Assembly: GCA_036426205.1 (NCBI GenBank)
Contig: CM071567.1
Coordinates: forward strand, 294,350,592-294,414,591
Direction: 5' to 3'
Source of the DNA: Ascaphus truei
Lineage: Eukaryota; Chordata; Amphibia; Anura; Ascaphidae
DNA length: 64,000 nt
Part shown: positions 57,785 through 64,000 of the stretch, in pieces
Layout of the letters: the number at the start of each line of letters is the position of its first letter
Position numbering within the stretch: position 1 is the first letter of the stretch
Translations under genes and position numbers: made by a program
The notes under the pieces: model-generated
Database searches by the model: none
What the model saw: only the letters and a program-made list of their open reading frames with translations
What the model was told of the DNA's origin: nothing

Positions 57785-57985
57785 AGCAGCTCTCTCCTTC
57801 TCACAGTCTCTCCTTCCTTCTCGCAGTCCCTCTCTCCTTCTCGCAGTCTCTCTCTCCTTCTCGCAGTCTCTCTCTCCTTCTCGCAGTCTCTCTCTCCTTC
57901 TCGCGCAGTCCCTCTCTCCTTCTCGCAGTCTCTCTCTCCTTCTCGCAGTCTCTCTCTCCTTCTCGCAGTCTCTCTCTCTCTCTCA
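57785..57985. repeat. 18-bp pyrimidine tandem repeat
   Basis: About ten copies of TCTCTCTCCTTCTCGCAG, one with an added GC, preceding the main satellite and sharing its 18-bp period. Confidence 0.9.
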
Positions 57986-58164
57986 GTCAGTCTCTCTCTC
58001 ACTCAGTCAGTCACGCACTCAGTCACACACACACGCACTCAGTCACACACACACGCACTCAGTCACACACACATGCATTCAGGTCACACAACACAACCCC
58101 ACACAAACACACCCACAAACACACAAACACAACACACACAAACCACACACACACACACACACCA

Positions 58165-58204
<40 letters not shown>

Positions 58205-61200
58205 CACACACACACACACTGTACACAACAGCTTATCACGCACTGTCACTCGTTACCACACGGCACATCACAGTCACTGACAGTCACACACAGTCACTCA
58301 GTCACTCAGTCACACACAGTCACACACAGTCACTCCAGTCACACACAGTCACTCAGTCACACACAGTCACACACACAGTCACTCAGTCACACACACAGTC
58401 ACTCAGTCACACACACAGTCACACACAGTCACCAGTCACCTCAGTCATCACACACAGTGCACCGTCTCACACACAGTCACTCAGTCCACAACTCAGTCAT
58501 ACAGGCGACACAAGTCACTCAGTCACACACAGTCACTCAGCACCTCAGTCACCACAGTCACACAGTCACACACGTCACTCAGTCCACACAGTCACTCAGC
58601 TCACCCAGTCACTCCAGTCACACGCAGTCACTCAGTCAACATGTCACTCAGTTCACTCAGTCACAGACACATCACACACAAATCACTCAGTCCACACAGT
58701 CACAAAGCACACAGTCAACACTGTAATCAGTCACACACAGTATCGTCCACACAATCACTCGCACACACAGTCCGTACATCACTGCGTCACATAGTCACTC
58801 AGTCACACCGACACTCAGTCACACAGTCACTAGTCACACACAGTCACACACAGTAACACACCAGTCACACACTGTGTTACTGTCCTCAGTCACCACAGTC
58901 AACACACGTCACTCAGTCACACAACGTCACTCAGTCACAAACAGTCACTCAGTCACACAAGTCACTCAAGTCACACACAGTCACACACACAGTACCAGTC
59001 AACACGTCACTCAGTCCACACACATCACTCAGTACAACCACTCAGTCACACCAGTCACACACACGTCACAGCACACACAGTCCACTCAATCACAACACTC
59101 ACCAGTCACACACAGTCACTCAGGTCACACCACTGTCACTCATCTCAGTCACACACGTCAATCAGTCACACATCCATCAGACCACTAGTCACACACAGTC
59201 CACATCACACATCGTTCACTCAGTCACACAACACGTCACTCGCATCAGTCACACACAAGCTCCACCAGTTCATCACACACAAGTCCTAAGTCAACCACAG
59301 TCACTCAGTCACACCACAGTCACTCAGTTACACACAGTCACACACAGTCACTCAGTCACACAAGTCACTCAGCACACATCATAAGCTACACACCAGTCAC
59401 ACACAGTCCCAGTCACACACGTCCTCGTCCCCACCAGTCATCGACACACAGGCACACACCCGTCACACAGTCAACACTGTCACTCAGTACACACAGTCAC
59501 CATCACAGTCACACACAGTCACACATCTAGTCATCCAGTAACACAGTCATCAGTCAACACACAGTCACTCAGTCACACACAGTCACATCAGTTGTCACCA
59601 CACACAGTCCACTGTAGCACACACCTCAGTCACACACCAGTCCACTCAGTTCACTACAAAGTCACTCAGTCACACACAGACACAACAGTCACACACGTCA
59701 CACAGTCACACACAGTGACTCAGTCACACACAGTGACTCAGTCACACACACATCACTCAGTCACACACACAGTCACTCAGTCACACACTGTTCACTCAGT
59801 CACTACGTCACTCATGACACACTCGCTCACACAGTCACTCAGACACACAGTTCACACACAGTCCACAGTCACACACTGTCACAGCACAGTCACACACTGT
59901 CACTCAGTCCACACAGTCACCAGTCACACACAGATCATCACAACAGTCACTCAGTCAAAACAGTCACAAACAGTCATCAGTCCACCAGTCACTCAGTCAC
60001 ACAAGTCACTCAGTCACACACAGTCACTCAGTCACATCATCAAGTCACTCAGTCAACATCAGTCAACACAGTACACACAGTCACACCCCCCCCAGTAACC
60101 AACTGTCACCAGTACACACCCAGTCACCATCACACACAATCACTCAGTCACACACAGTCAACTTCAGTCACACACTGTCACTTCATGTCACTAGGTCACA
60201 CACGACACTCAGACCACACAGTCACTCAGAACACACAGTTCACACAGTCACACAGTCACAACACTGTCACTACTAGTCACACAGTTACACACCTGTCACT
60301 CAGTCACCACCAGTCACTCAGTCACACACGCATCACAGTCACTCAAGTCACACACAGTCACTCAGTCACACACAGATCACACACAGTCCACTCAAGTTCA
60401 CACACAGTCACTCGTCACACAGTCACTCAGTCAACACGTCAGCAATCTGTCACCCAGGCCTCCAGTCACGTCTCGCACACACTGTCACATCACCTTCACA
60501 CACTGTCACTAGGCACCAGGACTCTGCAGTCCACTGCACTCAGTCACACATGTCCACACATCCACGTCACTCAGTCACACACAGAGTCACTCAGTTCACA
60601 CAGTCACTCAGTCACACACAGTCACTCAGTCACACACAGTCACTCAGTCACACACAGTCCACAAGTCAACTCATCACACACATTCACTCATTCACACACA
60701 TGCAACACACAGCCTCAGTCACACACAGTCACTCATCACACTCAGTCACACACGAAAGTCACCAGTCACAACTCGTCACACACAGTCCTCAGATCCACAC
60801 ACAGGCACTCATCACACACATCACTCCCAGTCCCACTACAGTCACTCAGTCACACACATTCACTCAGCACAGCTCAGTCACCACAGTCACACAGTCCACC
60901 CACAGTCCACTCATCCTCAACACAGTCCTCAGTCTCACCAGTCACTCCAGTCAACGCATCACTCAGTCATACACGTCCACTCATTCCACTCATTCACACA
61001 CGTACCGACACTCCAGCCACACAAATGTCACTCAGTCACACACAGTCACTACAGTCACACACTTCCACACACTGTCACTCAGTCACCACAGTCACTCAGA
61101 CACATCACTCATCCACACAGTCAATGTCACTCAGGCACACACAGTCACACACGACATCATCAGTCCACACAACCCAGTCCACACACAGTCACACAGTCAC

Positions 61201-63080
61201 ACCGTCACTCAGTCACACGCAGTAACACATCACACACTGTCACTCAGTCATCAGTCACACAGTCTCAGTCACACAATTTTCACTCGGCCACACACAGTCA
61301 GTCGTCACACACAGTCACCACAGTCACTCCGTCACCCAGTCACTCAGTACACACATCCTCAGTCACACACTGTCAGTCAACACACCTCACACACTGTCCA
61401 CTCACACCACATATCAGTCCACACACAATCACTCAGTCCACCGTCCATCGTCACACCTGTCACTCAGTCACTCAGTCACACCCACTGACACCTCAGTCAC
61501 ACAGTGCACTCAGACACACAGTCACACACACAGTCACACAGTCACCACAACACACTGTCACATCAGTCACCAGTCACACATGTCACACATCACTCAGTTC
61601 ACACACAGTGTCACAACACACAGTCACTCAGTCACACCCAGTCACTCAGTCCACACACAGTCACTCATCACACACGTCACAGTCACACACAGTTCCACAC
61701 CAGTCACTCAGTACAACACAGTCACACACAGTCACTCAAGTCACTCAGTCACACACAGTCACACAGTCACAGTCACTCAGTCACACACAGTCACTCAGTC
61801 AACAGTCACCTCAGACCACAGTCCACACAGTCAGTCACACACACCAGTCACACACACGTCACTCAGTCACACACAGTCACTCAGTCCACACACCATCAGT
61901 CACACACAGTCACTCACACCCCGTTTCCACTCAGTCACACACACAGTCCTCGTCACACACAGTCACCTCACTCAGTTCACACACAGTCATCAGTCACACA
62001 CAGTCACACACAGTCACTCAGTCAGCACACACTCACTCAGTCCACACAAGTCACTCAGTCACACACAGTGTCACACACAGTCCACCACAGTCACAGACAG
62101 TCCACCACTGTCACTCAGTCACAACACATTCACACTCATTCACACACACACACTTCACTCAGTCACACACAGTCACGCAGTCACACACAGTCACTACAGT
62201 CACAAGTCACTCAGTCACACACTGTACTACCAGTCAAACACAGTCACTCAGACACACGCACACACAGTCACACGCACACACTGTCACCTCAGTCCACACG
62301 TCACACACTGTCACGCTCAGTCACACACAGTCACGCAGTCACACACAGTCACTCAGTCACACACATCACTCAGTCACCCCAGTCCACACAGTCACTCATC
62401 ACACACAGTCACTCAGTCACACACGTCCCGCTCACCACACCAGTCCACTCAGTCACACAAGTCATCAGTCACACACAGCACACAACAGTCACACACTCAC
62501 ACAGTCACACAGTCAACTCTTCACCCAACGTCACTCAGTCACACACAATCACTCAGTCCACACACAGTCACTCAGTCACACACTGTCACTCAGTCACTCA
62601 GTTCACACACTGACACTCAGTCACACAGTCACTCAGAACACAGTCACACACAGTCACAGTCCACACACTGTCACTGCAGTCACAACAAGTCACCCATGTC
62701 ACTCAGTCACACACAGTCATCAGTCACACACAGTCACTCAGTCACCCACAGTCACGCTCACATCACACGTCACTCATCCACACACAGTCACTCAGTCACA
62801 CAGTCACTCAGTCACACATCTGTCAAGTCACACCAGTCACACGCAATCACTCAGTCACACACTGTCACAGTCACACACTGTCACTCAGTCACACACTGTC
62901 ACTCAGTCACTCTCACACACTGTCACTCAGTCCACACACTGTCACACACGTCCACTCAGTCACACACTGTACACTCAGTCACACAGCTCACTCAGCACAC
63001 AGCACACCCAGTCACACACAGTCGGCAGATCACACAGTCAATCAGTCACACAAGTCACACACTGCACTCACTGCAGTGTC
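57986..63080. repeat. 18-bp satellite (CAGTCACTCAGTCACACA)n
   Basis: An array of about 5 kb, with a basic unit of 18 bp and variants lacking or gaining one or two bases almost every unit. The left flank has 20-bp TCACACACACACGCACTCAG units (58010-58080) and a CA repeat (58085-58220). Copy-to-copy differences are mostly indels, so either the array is old or the sequence is poorly polished. Minus-strand stops are frequent, while the plus strand lacks TAA/TAG by composition, explaining the long false frames. Confidence 0.95.
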
Positions 63081-63173
63081 ACCACACACACACACACACA
63101 CACACCCACACACACACACACACCACCACACACACCACACACACACACACACACCCACACACACACACCACAC

Positions 63174-63207
<34 letters not shown>

Positions 63208-63262
63208 CACTCAGTGTCACACACACACAGTCACTCAGTGTCACACACACACACACACACAC
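63081..63262. repeat. (CA)n microsatellite with CAGTCACTCAGTGT variants
   Basis: CA repeat with ACC interruptions, closing the satellite array. Confidence 0.95.
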
Positions 63263-63701
63263 AAGCAAAGATTGCAGCAGATCTTCTCCTTCCCCTCACG
63301 GCTGTTCAGTAGTTCACATCACATGCAAAGCTTCGCAGAGCTCTGAGGAGGGAGGAGGGGGGAGAAGGAGGAAGCAGAGTCACGGGCGGACTCACTGGTT
63401 TAGCTGCTGCTTTATGGAGCGTGAGTGCAGGGGGAACGGAGACAGATGGGAGGGGGAACGGAGACAGATGGGAAGGCAGAGAGAGCAGAGGGAACAGGGA
63501 AGGCAGAGGGAACAGGGAGAGCACCATAATAAAGACAAGCATGAAGGAGGTTGCAGGAGTGTTGAGGTGCGCACGCCACCCCCTGGTGTCCGTACTCGCA
63601 AAGCACGCATATGTACACAGGGGTAAGGTGCAACTAAAAATAAATGTACGTACTTGTGAGTGTACGTAAAGTGGGTGTACGTAAAACGGGGTATGCCTGT
63701 A

Positions 63702-64000
63702 CAGTAGTGCCAAAAGTGTACTCAGCGCTTCAGAAAGAATACAGTACAGGGAATTAGAATAATACTGTAAGTGCAGCAAAATCAGACAATAGGAAAGGAA
63801 ATCCCTGCCCCGAAGAGCTTACAATCTAAAGATGTGTGATGGGAGACTTACAGAGACAGCAGGTGAGGAAAGAAGTGCTGTGTGTGGCAGTGCTTGGTCA
63901 CAATGGGTGGTAGGAGTGTGGGATAGTAACCATGAGTGCAGGCTGTTGTGATGCTTAACTTGTGGGGTGAGTTTTAAGGTTAGTGAGTATTAGATCAGAA
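63702..64000 (-). mobile_element. L2 LINE 3' end (right piece), runs off the window
   Basis: Contains TGCCCCGAAGAGCTTACAATC and CAGCGCTTCAGAAAGAATAC, the L2 tail in the order seen at 25500-25610. With 57501-57537 it is one L2 copy split by the Tigger-like element. Confidence 0.75.

Larger units (their letters stand above)
57538..63699. mobile_element. Tigger/pogo-like non-autonomous element expanded by satellite (6.16 kb)
   Basis: Termini CAGGCATACCCCGCTTTAAC (left) and, on the minus strand, CAGGCATACCCCGTTTTACG (right), flanked by TA (57536-57537 and 63700-63701). CAGGCATACC(T/C)CG with a TA duplication is the Tigger signature. No transposase is present. The interior is about 240 bp of terminal region, an 18-bp pyrimidine repeat, about 5 kb of CAGTCA-type satellite, a CA repeat, and a 430-bp right region with purine-rich tandem units. 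The long plus frames (312, 346, 369, 588 and 672 codons) are satellite artefacts. Confidence 0.85.

Noticed and set aside
57986..63080. CRISPR-like array
   Set aside because: Units are contiguous 18-mers with no distinct spacers, in a vertebrate-type context.
58073..63626. Very long plus-strand open frames (up to 672 codons) rich in His/Ser/Thr/Gln
   Set aside because: They are translations of an 18-bp CA/GTC satellite in several overlapping frames; the absence of stops follows from composition and there is no domain.
1..64000. tRNA or rRNA genes
   Set aside because: No cloverleaf with A and B box, and no rRNA-like conserved block, was found by eye on either strand.

Overview
The window looks like intergenic or intronic DNA from a large amphibian (probably anuran) genome. 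No intact host gene is visible. The evidence for the lineage is the repeat mix: CR1-type LINEs ending in a TATGTAAC-like octamer tail, L2 and L1 LINEs, Tc1-like, Tigger/pogo-like, hAT-like, Harbinger-like and TTAA-type elements, a Helitron relic, several related solo LTRs, and repeats carrying hammerhead-ribozyme-like cores. The species is an inference. Coordinates of degraded repeats are approximate, and family names rest on motifs, terminal repeats and target-site duplications (TSDs) read by eye.

Layout. 0-9 kb: AT-rich sequence with microsatellites, a polypurine tract, a 21-G run and minisatellites. 9-15.5 kb: a hammerhead-type repeat, a solo LTR, a foldback element, and a coiled-coil pseudogene with a lamin-like C-terminal part that is split in frame by a 230-bp Tigger-like MITE. 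17-22.3 kb: a CR1 LINE with one frameshift, a long hairpin, a second solo LTR and a Harbinger-like MITE. 23-31.2 kb: minisatellites, a Helitron helicase remnant abutting an L2 LINE that itself holds a TTAA-type element, and hAT-like and Harbinger-like MITEs. 34-43 kb: further hammerhead-type repeats, L2, a second CR1, an LTR and the 3' part of a Tc1-like transposase. 44.0-47.0 kb: a giant inverted duplication (arms about 1.34 and 1.38 kb) whose 271-bp spacer holds a complete type I hammerhead ribozyme fold. 46.4-53.2 kb: a minus-strand L1 bounded by a 14-bp TSD, with decayed ORF1 and ORF2 and a 2-kb foreign or composite segment where the endonuclease should be. 53.3-57.5 kb: another hammerhead-type repeat, a dispersed repeat and an LTR. 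57.5-63.7 kb: a Tigger-like element with TA TSD, swollen by about 5 kb of 18-bp satellite and inserted into an L2 3' end.

The elements do not form a host pathway; they are nested selfish DNA. The most notable theme is hammerhead-like self-cleaving RNA motifs at eight sites on both strands. One (45369-45414) has every core nucleotide and all three helices. It lies at the centre of the palindrome, beside a dispersed octamer-bearing repeat also seen near 38.7-39.2 kb. Known hammerheads of this short-stem-III type belong to Penelope-like elements and retrozymes, so that is the likeliest origin here.
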